From Candidatus Mailhella merdavium (lineage in GTDB: Bacteria; Desulfobacterota; Desulfovibrionia; Desulfovibrionales; Desulfovibrionaceae), in assembly GCA_019119045.1 (NCBI GenBank), contig DWXS01000047.1, forward strand, positions 1 to 63,141: 63,141 bases of DNA. The letters run 5' to 3'. Positions 1 to 8,423 of this stretch are shown in pieces (the first letter of the stretch is position 1; each line of letters opens with the position of its first letter). The translations under genes and the position numbers were made by a program. The notes under the pieces are model-generated. The model was not told the origin of the DNA and searched no databases. It saw nothing but the letters and a program-made list of their open reading frames with translations.

Positions 1-92
1 TTATATAACAATCATATCTATTTTATTTATGATAATAAATATTTTTACATTTGACTTATGCATAATTATAAATTATAATATAAATTTTATCA

Positions 93-524
93 TCAATTCC
101 TACATAATATATCCTGAAGCATCTCCATATCTCCATTTACAAAATCATACATCCTTTTCAAATCACTTGAAAAATTTACTGCATTTCTATGATACTGATT
201 GATCGTCAAATAACCATAAAAATTACCACTTCTATCAACTAATACAGGAATGGATTTTGATGATGAATATTCATTCCAAACACTTTCTGTCGAATAGCTG
301 CTTCCATACTTCCCATACTGGTTGAATATAGACGATGACGAATATATACTTCCGTATTCGCCATATTTATTACAAATGGAATCTCCTTCATAAGGATTAC
401 AATTAAAACATCCTAAAAATTTATCATGTCCAGATCCGCCAAATATAAGTAACTCTTGTGAATATGCTGAACTTGAAAATATCAATGTCAACAATATGCA
501 TAAACATATAATTCTATTTTTCAT
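93..524 (-). CDS. Small secreted protein of unknown function
   Basis: 143 residues. A clear Sec signal peptide covers about residues 1-22 (MKN start, hydrophobic core, SAYSQ cleavage region), so the mature protein is exported. The mature part is rich in Tyr, Ser, Gly and Asn. Near residues 45-90 it carries degenerate repeats of the form N-x-YGxYGSxYSxxS (NKYGEYGS, NQYGKYGS, NEYSSS), followed by a short VLVDRSGNFYGYLT segment. A purine-rich ribosome site (AGAGAGG) precedes the ATG. I do not recognise a characterised function; similar Tyr-Gly-Ser repeat secreted proteins occur scattered in proteobacteria. The gene is far more AT-rich than everything to the right of the tRNA, which suggests horizontal acquisition. 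Confidence 0.75.
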   Translation of the reverse strand: MKNRIICLCILLTLIFSSSAYSQELLIFGGSGHDKFLGCFNCNPYEGDSICNKYGEYGSIYSSSSIFNQYGKYGSSYSTESVWNEYSSSKSIPVLVDRSGNFYGYLTINQYHRNAVNFSSDLKRMYDFVNGDMEMLQDILCRN

Positions 525-715
525 ATCAATAAGCCTCTCTTTTTATCTTATTCCTTGCCGGTCAGAATCATTTCATAATTTCTTATATGAGACTATAGCA
601 TATGAATACTATATCCTATACATTTTCATATAAACCAAGGCGACACGCAATCCAACACACAACTTACCTTCCTCTTGTACAGGATCGTGGCCTACCTGCT
701 AAAAATCTCCACAAC

Positions 716-746
716 GAAAAAGTCCTCACGATTTCTCGTGAGGACT
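716..746 (-). terminator. Rho-independent terminator of tRNA-Glu
   Basis: On the minus strand an 11-bp perfect stem (AGTCCTCACGA) with a GAAA loop is followed by a run of T. It begins about 10 bases past the tRNA 3' end, so it ends the tRNA transcript before the AT-rich region to the left. Confidence 0.85.
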
Positions 747-755
747 TGATTTTTT

Positions 756-832
756 TGGCGTCCCCAGGGGGATTCGAACCCCCGTTGACGGCGTGAAAGG
801 CCGTTGTCCTGGGCCGACTAGACGATAGGGAC
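756..832 (-). tRNA. tRNA-Glu (anticodon UUC)
   Basis: Reading the minus strand gives an acceptor stem GTCCCTA paired with TGGGGAC, an anticodon arm ACGGC-CTTTCAC-GCCGT with TTC as anticodon, and a GGTTCGAATCC T-arm. It ends with discriminator G plus an encoded CCA. All parts are intact. The tRNA points toward the AT-rich left edge, the usual geometry for an island inserted at a tRNA 3' end, although I see no duplicated 3' fragment in the window. Confidence 0.95.
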
Positions 833-847
833 ATTCAGCGGAGAAAA

Positions 848-876
848 AATTTATATGATGAAGGAAAGATTGTCAA
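848..876 (-). promoter_or_regulatory. Sigma-70 promoter of tRNA-Glu
   Basis: Minus strand: a perfect -35 TTGACA (871-876), a 17-base spacer and a TAAATT -10 (848-853). The -10 ends about 16 bases upstream of the tRNA 5' end. Confidence 0.75.
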
Positions 877-925
877 TCTTTTTTTCTGGGTTCCGACTAT
901 TACACAAGCAGCTCCTGAGCGACTG

Positions 926-1897
926 CTATTGTTCCTGAAGCGGCATAGAGGTGCTGTAAATCAGTTCATTATCAGCGTACACTTTTGCCCGTACCATCGC
1001 TCCATCCACCAGTTCCACTCCGTTCGGCAGGGTGGGATTACTGATAATCTTTTTCAGACGATTTATGCGATAGCTGGTATTTCCGCCGCCTGTAAGGGGA
1101 TACACCGTGCCGTCGGCCAGAATAAGCTCAAAGTCCACGTCGCCCGCAAGCTGCTTCCCCTGTGCCGTATTATACAGATCAAGAGAAATACGGAGATTGC
1201 GTGCGCCTACCCGGCGAGCCTTCATATTTCTGACATCGGCCAGCCCCTTGTCCACTTCCGTCGGTTTTCCGACTTCTGCTGCCTTCGCGCCGGTGTCAAC
1301 ATCTGCCGTATTCGTTTCCGTACGGAGGGGCAGATTAGGTTTGACGCTCTCCGGCTCTGCCGCCTTTTCTTCCGGCAGAGAGACGTCTTGCGACGTCGTC
1401 TTCTCCGTCTCGACCTCCTGTTTTACGGGTGCGGAGGAAGGCTCCGGAACAACGTTTTCTTCAGGAGAAGGAGCAGAGTCGCCCTTTATGTCTTCCGTGT
1501 TTTTCGGACTCGCGTCCAGAGTATCGGCTGAACCATCCCGACTTGCGTCTTTTTCTACACTTTCTTCAACTGCTGCGGGTACTGAAGTCTCCGTATAGGA
1601 AGGACCGAGTACATGTTGCAGCAGCTCGGGATCCGCAACTCGCAGAAAATCTTCAAGGCTTCCAAGTCGTGCGATGATATTGCGTTGTTCTTCAAGCTGC
1701 GTGCGCAAAGAGGCATTTTCATCGCGCAGTGCCGAATATCGCTGGAGCAATTCCCAACCGGCCCAAAGAGTTCCGGCCAGAAGGAGAGGAAGAGAAATGA
1801 GTAGTATGATGAAAAATCGCAAGGCTCCCGAGCCCATCCTCATGCGTGAGGTTTTGCCCTGATCTGTCATGAAGATGAGGCTGTAGCTGCGCTTCAT
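926..1897 (-). CDS. Single-pass membrane protein with coiled coil, unknown function
   Basis: 323 residues. A basic cytoplasmic N-terminus is followed by one transmembrane helix (about residues 27-50), then a short coiled coil (about 52-75, RYSALRDENASLRTQLEEQR). A long acidic Pro/Glu/Ser/Thr-rich linker follows, then a compact C-terminal domain (about 225-320) with alternating beta-like segments. The start codon overlaps the stop of the L,D-transpeptidase gene by 4 bases (ATGA), so the two are co-transcribed and probably translationally coupled. That suggests a cell-envelope role, perhaps anchoring or assisting the transpeptidase, but this is inference from position only. I do not recognise a named family. 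Confidence 0.7.
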   Translation of the reverse strand: MKRSYSLIFMTDQGKTSRMRMGSGALRFFIILLISLPLLLAGTLWAGWELLQRYSALRDENASLRTQLEEQRNIIARLGSLEDFLRVADPELLQHVLGPSYTETSVPAAVEESVEKDASRDGSADTLDASPKNTEDIKGDSAPSPEENVVPEPSSAPVKQEVETEKTTSQDVSLPEEKAAEPESVKPNLPLRTETNTADVDTGAKAAEVGKPTEVDKGLADVRNMKARRVGARNLRISLDLYNTAQGKQLAGDVDFELILADGTVYPLTGGGNTSYRINRLKKIISNPTLPNGVELVDGAMVRAKVYADNELIYSTSMPLQEQ

Positions 1898-3627
1898 GCT
1901 TTATCCCGTATAATTGTCCACGATTCCGAGGCGATGCGCCAACTGTCTCCTTCCGGATAAAGCAGCAGTTCCTTGATACCCCTGTCATGGTAACCGGAGC
2001 TGTCGCTGTACAGCTGCGTCATGCGAACACGCACCCCCCTGTCTTCCACATACACCGTTGTGCCCTGAAGCTCAACCCGTACCGGTTTTTTACGCGCCCA
2101 GATACTTTTTTTGTTTTCCAGAATGGCGTCCCGGCCTTTCAATGTTCCCTGATCTGCTCCCGGCCTGTAAAAAGAAGCATAACGTTTCAGATCGCCGTCT
2201 TCCCATGCCTTGCGCCAGTCCTCCACAAGTTGCAGGATCTCCGGAGTGACCCGGCGCATGAAGGCGTCGTGCAGTCCAAGATCTTCAGGAAGCCACTCCA
2301 TGGCAACAATTTTCAATGTTCCGTCTTCCCCGGGCATCCAGTACAGACGGCGGGTTCCTTCGGTATGCAGATTCGGCGCACGATAATACTGCGTGAACCA
2401 GGAAACCCAGTAGCCCGGGCCGGGCAGTACGCTGATATCCCCCTGCTCTATGGATATCCACGAAAAACGCTGAAAAAGAGAACTTTTCAGCGCCTTAAAC
2501 GCGTTGAAATTTTCACTGGTTCTCGTGTAGGCTTCAGGATCATAAAAGTCAAAAAATGAAGGTGAACGATCTGCCCATGCGCGATTCCATTCCGCGCTGC
2601 GTCGGGCTACTTCCTGCAGACTGGTCTCATCCGCAACAGAACTTAAGGCCGAACTGTCAAACAGCACCGGAAGATTGGACTGCGCACGAACGCTTTCTTC
2701 CGTTGCCGTTTCCGTAACGGCAGGGATAGGAGTCTTTTCCTGCGAAGGAAGGGCCAGATCGGCCGGAAACGCTGGATCGGTCTCACCTTCTTCCGGGAAA
2801 GAAACTTCCGAATCCGATGCGTTCACGACGGCTCTCGAAGTATCTTCTCTCTGAGTTTCCGACGGTGCGGACGCCATATCTCCGAAAGAAGCCGAAGAGT
2901 CTGCGGGAGCTTCCGCCGGCAGTTCAACAGCAGCGGGACGCTCAGGAGACGGGATAGAGGCGGGGAAAGAAAGCTGTGCCGACTGAAGCGGCACAGCCTG
3001 TTCCGCAGATGCAGAGAGCTGTGCGGCGGAGGGCTGCTCGGAACTCATGGCGACAGAGGATAAGATCTCATCCTGCTGTGCAGTGCGAACGGAAGAAGCC
3101 CGGAGAACAGGGCCGTCCACGCGCTGGGCCACCAGTACAGGAGTTCCCGGCTTGAGGCGGGGCGCAAGGCGGTCGATGTCGTCCAGATCGATGGCAATAC
3201 AGCCCTGCGTCCTCTGATTGGCTATAGGACGCCCCTTGCTGTGAATCCAGATTCCGTATCCGGTTTTGCCGCGCAGTCTGTCCACGGGGTTGGGATAATT
3301 CAGAGCATGGGCCTGACTGCCGTATTCGTCGAAATCGAGAGGAGCCTGAATCTTTCCCCGTACGAAATACACGCCTTCCGGCGTGCGCAGGTCGCCCTCA
3401 ACCTGCTTGTCGCCTTCAATACGCCCATGGATGCTGGGAAAGGCTTCCTCAACGGTGAGCGGACTGCGACGGGCAAGAAGAAAAAGATGCCGGGAGGACT
3501 TGTCCACGGCCACGAATTCCGAAGGCAGGCCCGGCGCATCCATAATGGTAGTCTGCCAGGCGGGCGCAGGCGAAGGGCACCCCAGAAGGATTGCCGACAA
3601 TCCGAAAGCAGGAATCAGGCGGCGCAT
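1894..3627 (-). CDS. L,D-transpeptidase (YkuD family) with two C-terminal NTF2-like domains
   Basis: 577 residues with an N-terminal signal peptide ending near PAPAWQ. Residues about 35-170 form a YkuD catalytic domain. The His is in GIWIHSKG and the nucleophile Cys in TQGCIAIDL, matching the family pattern HX(n)S/T-x-G-C-I. The enzyme should form or remodel peptidoglycan cross-links, or attach proteins to peptidoglycan, in the periplasm. A Ser/Pro/Glu-rich low-complexity linker (about 175-330) leads to two related domains (about 335-450 and 455-577). Each has an alpha-plus-beta SnoaL/NTF2-like look, with Trp- and Tyr-rich strands ending in SW or EW motifs. It lies 9 bases after pyrE and overlaps the downstream membrane-protein gene by 4 bases. 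Confidence 0.88.
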   Translation of the reverse strand: MRRLIPAFGLSAILLGCPSPAPAWQTTIMDAPGLPSEFVAVDKSSRHLFLLARRSPLTVEEAFPSIHGRIEGDKQVEGDLRTPEGVYFVRGKIQAPLDFDEYGSQAHALNYPNPVDRLRGKTGYGIWIHSKGRPIANQRTQGCIAIDLDDIDRLAPRLKPGTPVLVAQRVDGPVLRASSVRTAQQDEILSSVAMSSEQPSAAQLSASAEQAVPLQSAQLSFPASIPSPERPAAVELPAEAPADSSASFGDMASAPSETQREDTSRAVVNASDSEVSFPEEGETDPAFPADLALPSQEKTPIPAVTETATEESVRAQSNLPVLFDSSALSSVADETSLQEVARRSAEWNRAWADRSPSFFDFYDPEAYTRTSENFNAFKALKSSLFQRFSWISIEQGDISVLPGPGYWVSWFTQYYRAPNLHTEGTRRLYWMPGEDGTLKIVAMEWLPEDLGLHDAFMRRVTPEILQLVEDWRKAWEDGDLKRYASFYRPGADQGTLKGRDAILENKKSIWARKKPVRVELQGTTVYVEDRGVRVRMTQLYSDSSGYHDRGIKELLLYPEGDSWRIASESWTIIRDKA

Positions 3628-3636
3628 GAATTTCCG

Positions 3637-4224
3637 TCAGGCTCTGCGGCCGAGTTCGAGAAGTTCCTTGCGGCGGAAAAGCGCACGCAACGTATAGCCA
3701 GCGGCGGCAATGGCCTCGCTGCCTCCCTCTTCACGATCCAGCACCGTGCATACGGCAACGATGTTGAATCCTGCATCTTTGACCCGTTCACAGGCCGTCA
3801 GCAGGGAGCCGCCCGTTGTCACCACGTCTTCCAGCATGGCCACGGGCGCGCCGGGCTTCAGATTTGCCAGTCCCTCGATATACTGATTGGTGCCGTGTCC
3901 TTTCGGACTTTTCCGGACGATGAAGGCGGCCACAGGGCGTTCCTTGGTCCAGGAAATAACGGAGGTGGCCGTAACCAGAGGGTCGGCCCCAAGGGTCATT
4001 CCCCCCACGGCGTCAAGCTGCGGGAGATCGGAAAGGAGATCGTAGAACAGATTGCCGATGAGCCATGCCCCTTCCGGGTGCAGCGCAGTCTGTCTGCCGT
4101 CGAAATAGAAGTCGCTTTCGCGGCCGGAGGCAAGCACAAAATGTCCTTCCCTGTAGGATTTTTCCAGCAGCAGCGACGCAAGACGGCGTTTCATGTCGAG
4201 AATGGAAAGTGTGGCGGAATTCAT
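3637..4224 (-). CDS. pyrE: Orotate phosphoribosyltransferase
   Basis: 195 residues, normal length. Converts orotate and PRPP to orotidine 5'-phosphate in pyrimidine synthesis. The PRPP-binding motif VAMLEDVVTTGGS is near residue 130, and the N-terminal segment ASGRESDFYFDGRQ is typical of PyrE. An AAGGAT ribosome site precedes the ATG. It lies 45 bases after purB, separated by a perfect palindrome, and 9 bases before the L,D-transpeptidase gene, so a common transcript is likely. Confidence 0.95.
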   Translation of the reverse strand: MNSATLSILDMKRRLASLLLEKSYREGHFVLASGRESDFYFDGRQTALHPEGAWLIGNLFYDLLSDLPQLDAVGGMTLGADPLVTATSVISWTKERPVAAFIVRKSPKGHGTNQYIEGLANLKPGAPVAMLEDVVTTGGSLLTACERVKDAGFNIVAVCTVLDREEGGSEAIAAAGYTLRALFRRKELLELGRRA

Positions 4225-4236
4225 GGGATATCCTTG

Positions 4237-4261
4237 CCATGGCCGGAATTTCCGGCCATGG
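4237..4261. repeat. Perfect inverted repeat between purB and pyrE
   Basis: 11-bp arms (CCATGGCCGGA / TCCGGCCATGG) around a 3-base loop, filling most of the 45-bp purB-pyrE gap. No T-run follows on the minus strand, so it is less a terminator than an mRNA hairpin that could tune read-through, mRNA processing or pyrE translation. Confidence 0.7.
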
Positions 4262-4269
4262 ACTGAGTC

Positions 4270-5583
4270 TCAGATATTCTTGTTGTCCTGTTCTCCGAAC
4301 ACACGATCCAGAGAAACATCTTCGTACCGAATATAATAGGAAGTATCAAAAAGCAGATCAAGCTCGTGCTGAGTCAGATGCTTCGTGATTTCAGCATCAC
4401 CACGCACAACGTCCGGGAAGGGACGTCCGCTTTCCCAGCTTTCCATGGCGCAACGCTGAACCATGACATAGGTTTCCTGCCGGGGCAGGCCCTTGCCGAT
4501 CAGCGTCGTCAGCACGCGCTGGGAGAAGAATATGCCGTGGCTTCCCCACAGATTGCGTTCGATGTTTTCCGGCAGGAGGCGCAGGCCGTTGATCAGGGTG
4601 GCCAGCCGGTGCAGGGCATAGTCCATGAGAATGGTGGAGTCGGGCATGATCACGCGTTCGACCGAGGAATGACTGATATCCCGCTCGTGCCAGAGAGCCT
4701 GGCTTTCGAGAGAGGCAAGCGCGTTGCCCCGCAGCAGACGGGCGACGCCGCACAGATTCTCCGCCGAAATGGGATTGCGCTTATGGGGCATGGCGGACGA
4801 TCCCTTCTGTCCCTTTGCAAAGCCTTCCTCCACTTCATGCACTTCAGTACGCTGAAGGTGGCGCAGCTCCGTACACAGGCGTTCTATGCCGCCGCCCGCT
4901 ATGGCGAGCGTCGTAAAATAATGGGCATAGCGATCGCGCTGAATTATCTGGGTGGAGATAGTATCCGGCTTGAGGCCGAGAATCTCGCAGGCGCGCTTTT
5001 CAATGTCCGGGGAAAGAAAGGCGTAGGTACCCACGGCGCCGGAGATTTTTGCCGTTCTGATATCTTCGACGGCAGCGGCGAAACGTTCCCGATGACGCCG
5101 GAATTCGGCATAAAATCCTGCAAACTTGAGCGCGTATGTGGTGGGTTCCGCATGAATGCCGTGCGTGCGCCCCATACAGATCAGCCCCTTATGTTCGAGG
5201 CTGAATTTCTTGAGAGCTTCCAGCACGAGATCAAAGTCGTCGAGCAGACGTTTTCCCGCCCGCACCAGCAGCAGCGCGCCGGCGCTGTCCACGATGTCGG
5301 AAGAAGTACAACCGAGATGAATGAAGCGGGCCGCCGGGCCTATCTTTTCTTCCAGGGAAGTGAGGAACGCGATGACGTCATGGCGCGTGGTAGCTTCGAT
5401 TTCCTCAATGCGCTTCACGTCGATGTCGGCCTTTTCCCGTATGGTGGCCATGTCCTCGACGGAAATGACTCCCTGCTCGTGCCATGCCTCGCAGACGGCA
5501 AGCTCAACTTCAAGCCAGGCACGGTAGCGGTTTTCCAGAGACCACAGAGCGGCCATTTCAGGACGGGTGTAACGTGCAATCAT
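4270..5583 (-). CDS. purB: Adenylosuccinate lyase
   Basis: 437 residues. Cleaves SAICAR and adenylosuccinate, releasing fumarate, in purine synthesis. The fumarase/aspartase superfamily signature is present as GSSAMPHKRNP (about residues 264-274, the flexible catalytic-serine loop). HLGCTSSDIVD (about 88-98) and GRTHGIHAEPT (about 138-148) supply further active-site residues. The N-terminus MIARYTRPEMAALWS is the standard start. pyrE follows on the same strand. Confidence 0.96.
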   Translation of the reverse strand: MIARYTRPEMAALWSLENRYRAWLEVELAVCEAWHEQGVISVEDMATIREKADIDVKRIEEIEATTRHDVIAFLTSLEEKIGPAARFIHLGCTSSDIVDSAGALLLVRAGKRLLDDFDLVLEALKKFSLEHKGLICMGRTHGIHAEPTTYALKFAGFYAEFRRHRERFAAAVEDIRTAKISGAVGTYAFLSPDIEKRACEILGLKPDTISTQIIQRDRYAHYFTTLAIAGGGIERLCTELRHLQRTEVHEVEEGFAKGQKGSSAMPHKRNPISAENLCGVARLLRGNALASLESQALWHERDISHSSVERVIMPDSTILMDYALHRLATLINGLRLLPENIERNLWGSHGIFFSQRVLTTLIGKGLPRQETYVMVQRCAMESWESGRPFPDVVRGDAEITKHLTQHELDLLFDTSYYIRYEDVSLDRVFGEQDNKNI

Positions 5584-5639
5584 GATATACCTCGCGGGGA
5601 ACGGCGTTTTGCGTGCGACGCAACGGCTGAAAAAGAGGA

Positions 5640-5942
5640 TCAGTTCGTACTGCTTTCCGCCGTGGAAGAGCTTTTCCCGGCATCGGGCTTTGCCGCTTCA
5701 GGGGAAGAGGTTGAAGCGGAGTCGGAAGCAGTCCCGGTATGGGAGCCGGAATCTGAGCCGGCAGCAGGTTCGTGATTGACGAACCAGCCTCCGCCCTTGA
5801 GAAGGAAGGATGTGTTGGACAGAACGCGGGGGGACGGGCTGCCGCAGACAGGACAGGGATGGGTATCGGCTTCGTCGTCGGACTTCAGCCATTCTTCAAA
5901 GGTTTTGCGGCACTTGGGGCAGGAATATTCGTAAATAGGCAT
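5640..5942 (-). CDS. FmdB-family zinc-ribbon protein
   Basis: 100 residues. It starts MPIYEYSCPKC, the hallmark of the FmdB/CxxC putative regulatory family. Two Cys pairs (CPKC near residue 8 and CPVC near 34) would bind one zinc. The second half is a Ser/Ala/Glu-rich disordered tail. The family is often called regulatory, but its biochemical role is not settled. It lies 56 bases upstream of purB on the same strand. Confidence 0.85.
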   Translation of the reverse strand: MPIYEYSCPKCRKTFEEWLKSDDEADTHPCPVCGSPSPRVLSNTSFLLKGGGWFVNHEPAAGSDSGSHTGTASDSASTSSPEAAKPDAGKSSSTAESSTN

Positions 5943-6010
5943 GGATGACAGAAAACGCTTCAGGTTATGGCAGAATAAAAAATCCGCCGATCAAAAAACA
6001 CAGAAAAAGA

Positions 6011-6052
6011 CTTTGCCGGACACCCTTTCAGACTGAAAAAGGCGTCCCGCAA
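6011..6052 (-). terminator. Terminator-like inverted repeat
   Basis: A long near-perfect stem (TTGCGGGACGCCTTTTTCAG against CTGAAAGGGTGTCCGGCAA, a few mismatches) with almost no loop. On the minus strand it is followed by AGTCTTTTT. It fits termination of the 36-residue protein gene upstream. Confidence 0.6.
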
Positions 6053-6084
6053 AATCCTTCTCGCTGGACTGGCTCAGGAGGCCG

Positions 6085-6195
6085 TTACTTCTTGGCGGCA
6101 GCCTGGGCTTCGTGGATACGGGCCTTCAGACGCTTTGCGCGACGATGGCGACGACGATCCAGTTCCTTCCTGCGTTCTACTTTCTTGTGAGCCAT
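6085..6195 (-). CDS. Very small, highly basic protein (36 residues)
   Basis: An ATG with an excellent GGAGGAG ribosome site opens a 36-residue frame beginning MAHKKVERRKELDRRRHRR and ending AAAKK. Sixteen residues are Lys or Arg. It resembles the short 'ERRKEIRRRR' Lys/Arg-rich proteins annotated as DUFs in several bacteria. An RNA- or ribosome-binding role is plausible from charge alone but unproven. It sits alone between terminator-like repeats and faces away from the thioesterase gene, and a longer frame upstream of this ATG is not credible. Easily missed by size cut-offs. Confidence 0.7.
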   Translation of the reverse strand: MAHKKVERRKELDRRRHRRAKRLKARIHEAQAAAKK

Positions 6196-6360
6196 GAGAG
6201 GTCTCCTCCATATCAGTTGTTGCTCTGTCTGTATAAGCGCAGTTTCCGACGCTGTCCACCCCTGCCCGGAGCCGCTTGTCAGGGAAGAGGGCATGCCGTA
6301 TCCTGCCCTTGCCCTTCGGGCTGTCAGAATTATGCAGAATTTCAAGGAGAACGACTGATT

Positions 6361-6765
6361 ATGGATATCAATGCTGTGCGTGCGCGGATCACGCCGGATC
6401 AGTTTGCCAGTTTTCTCGGCATCAAGGTGCTGGAAGCGAATTCCGAGCGTGCACTGGTCGGGGTTGAGCTGGAGGATCACTATCTCAATATCCACGGCGG
6501 CGCCCACGGCGGACTGATCTTTTCCCTTGCGGATATGGCCTTTGCCGCTCTGGTTGTGGCGAACGATCTGCTCTGCGTCAACGCGCAGACCTCCATCTCC
6601 TACGTCAAGCAGGGAAAAAAGGGACCGTTGCGTGCGGAAGCCAGGATGATCAGAGCGGGGCATAAACTCGTCACCTGCGAAGTACGCGTACTCGACGCCG
6701 ACGACGAACTGCTGTCTCTGGCCACAGTGACCGGCTATGTCATGACGCCCAGGCCTGCCGCATGA
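6361..6765 (+). CDS. PaaI-type hotdog-fold thioesterase
   Basis: 134 residues. The start is set by AAGGAG about 10 bases upstream of ATG. The hotdog motif IHGGAHGGLIFSLADMAFA (about residues 43-61) contains the Asn/His-Gly-Gly and acidic residues used by PaaI/YbgC-like acyl-CoA thioesterases. The beta strands SISYVKQGKKGPLRAEA and CEVRVLD follow as expected. It probably hydrolyses an acyl-CoA ester; the substrate is unknown. The stop overlaps the start of the pseudouridine synthase-CoaE gene by 4 bases (ATGA), so the pair is translationally coupled. A link to CoA metabolism is suggested by that neighbour. Confidence 0.88.
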   Translation: MDINAVRARITPDQFASFLGIKVLEANSERALVGVELEDHYLNIHGGAHGGLIFSLADMAFAALVVANDLLCVNAQTSISYVKQGKKGPLRAEARMIRAGHKLVTCEVRVLDADDELLSLATVTGYVMTPRPAA

Positions 6766-8396
6766 ACGCCTGCCGGCAGACAAGGGAAGAAGCCCCGGAA
6801 ACGGCGACGCGTCTTTCCGTCTCCGCCCAGGAACGGGGGCAACGTCTGGACGCCTTCTTGAGCGCACGGCTCGGGCTTTCCCGTTCCAAGGTCAAGCGCG
6901 CCGTGGAAGAAGGGCACTGCCAGATAAACGGCAAACTCTGTCTCGAAGCGGATGTACGCCTTGCCTCCGGGACAGAACTGCTCTTTTTTTCCCCGGAAAA
7001 CGCATCCGCTTTGATACCGGAAAAGGGCGAGCTGGATATTCTGTATCGCGACGAACATCTGGTTGTCGTCAACAAGCCTCCCCACCTCACGGTTCACCCC
7101 TGTCCGAGCTGCCCCGAGGGGACGCTGGTACAGCGTCTGCTTTCCCGCGTGCCGGAACTGGCAAAGCTGGAAGGAGAACGGCCGGGCATAGTTCATCGAC
7201 TGGATAAGGACACTTCCGGCCTTCTGGTCGTGGCGCTGAACGAACGCGCACGACTTGAACTGACGCGGGCCTTCGCCGATCGGGAAGTATCCAAAACCTA
7301 CCTGGCAATCACGCATGGACTTCCGCCGGAACGGGGCGAAAGCCGCCTTCCTCTGGGACGGCACCCTTCGCTGAAAACCCGCATGGCCGTCGTTCCGGAA
7401 AACCGGGGCGGCAAGGCCGCACACAGCGAATGGAGTACGCTGTATCGGGACCCCGGATCGCGTTTTGCCCTGCTGGCCGTTCGTATTCATACCGGAAGGA
7501 CCCACCAGATTCGGGTGCATCTTGCACATGAAGGGTACCCCTTATGGGGTGACGCTCTGTACGGCCCCACGGCGGGAGAAAAGGAAACGACAATCGCCCC
7601 AAGGCAGATGCTCCACGCCTGGAAACTGGTATTCCGCCATCCCGTCACAGGACGGGAGATGCGTTTCTGCTGCCCTCCCCCTGAAGATTTTCCGGACTGC
7701 ATGGCCGCGCTGTCGAAGCGCATGATCCGTCTGGTGCTTACAGGAGTTGCCGGCTGCGGCAAATCGACGCTGCTGCATGTCCTCGGCGATAAGGGCGTGC
7801 CCATATGGAGCGCGGATGCCGTTGTCGCGGATCTGTATGCGCCCGGCGGCGACGGCTGGCGCATGTTGCGCGGCATGTATGGCGACAGATTCGTAGCGGG
7901 AGACGATTCCCCCGTGGATAAGGCAGCTCTTGCCGCGGCTCTGGCCGACGATCCGGATCTGCGCCGCGAAATTGAGCATGCCGTACATCCCATGGTATTC
8001 CATGCTCTGCATGAATTCTTTGCGAAGACGGAACGCGAAGGAGCGGAAATCGCGGCTGCAGAAGTACCTCTGTGGCATGAAAACCGCAGGAACGACCGGT
8101 CTGAGGAAAAAGAACGGATACTGTCCGTGACGGTATGCTGTCCGGATCTCTCCCGACGGGAACGACTGCATGTCCGGCGCGGCTGGAGTGAAGAAAGAAC
8201 AGCTCTGGTGGATTCCTGGCAGCTTTCCCAGAAAGACAAGGCCGGATTATCGGATATTGTCGTGGACAACAGCGGCGATGAAGCGGCACTATACAGGGAA
8301 GGGGAAAAGCTCCTGAACCAGGTCTCCGCACAGGAACAGCAGAGGCTCGCATCCCTTCGCACGGCATGGGAAAATATATGGACCTGCCCGAAGTAA
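6762..8396 (+). CDS. coaE: Fusion of RluA-family pseudouridine synthase and dephospho-CoA kinase
   Basis: 544 residues, two enzymes in one frame. Residues about 15-65 are an S4 RNA-binding domain. Residues about 80-310 are an RluA/RluD-type synthase with the catalytic Asp in HRLDKDTSG and the motif TGRTHQIRVHL. From about residue 321 (MIRLVLTG) a CoaE domain begins with P-loop GVAGCGKST and ends with R-rich and VVDNSG segments typical of dephospho-CoA kinase. The first half modifies rRNA; the second makes CoA from dephospho-CoA and ATP. The internal Met at 7722 has no good ribosome site, so a true fusion is likely. No separate coaE is seen in the window. Confidence 0.9.
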   Translation: MNACRQTREEAPETATRLSVSAQERGQRLDAFLSARLGLSRSKVKRAVEEGHCQINGKLCLEADVRLASGTELLFFSPENASALIPEKGELDILYRDEHLVVVNKPPHLTVHPCPSCPEGTLVQRLLSRVPELAKLEGERPGIVHRLDKDTSGLLVVALNERARLELTRAFADREVSKTYLAITHGLPPERGESRLPLGRHPSLKTRMAVVPENRGGKAAHSEWSTLYRDPGSRFALLAVRIHTGRTHQIRVHLAHEGYPLWGDALYGPTAGEKETTIAPRQMLHAWKLVFRHPVTGREMRFCCPPPEDFPDCMAALSKRMIRLVLTGVAGCGKSTLLHVLGDKGVPIWSADAVVADLYAPGGDGWRMLRGMYGDRFVAGDDSPVDKAALAAALADDPDLRREIEHAVHPMVFHALHEFFAKTEREGAEIAAAEVPLWHENRRNDRSEEKERILSVTVCCPDLSRRERLHVRRGWSEERTALVDSWQLSQKDKAGLSDIVVDNSGDEAALYREGEKLLNQVSAQEQQRLASLRTAWENIWTCPK

Positions 8397-8423
8397 ACCT
8401 ACCGACATTCTGAGGGAAAATTC

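Noticed and set aside
602..796. 64-codon plus-strand frame
   Set aside because: It runs through the terminator and into tRNA-Glu on the opposite strand; it is not a gene.
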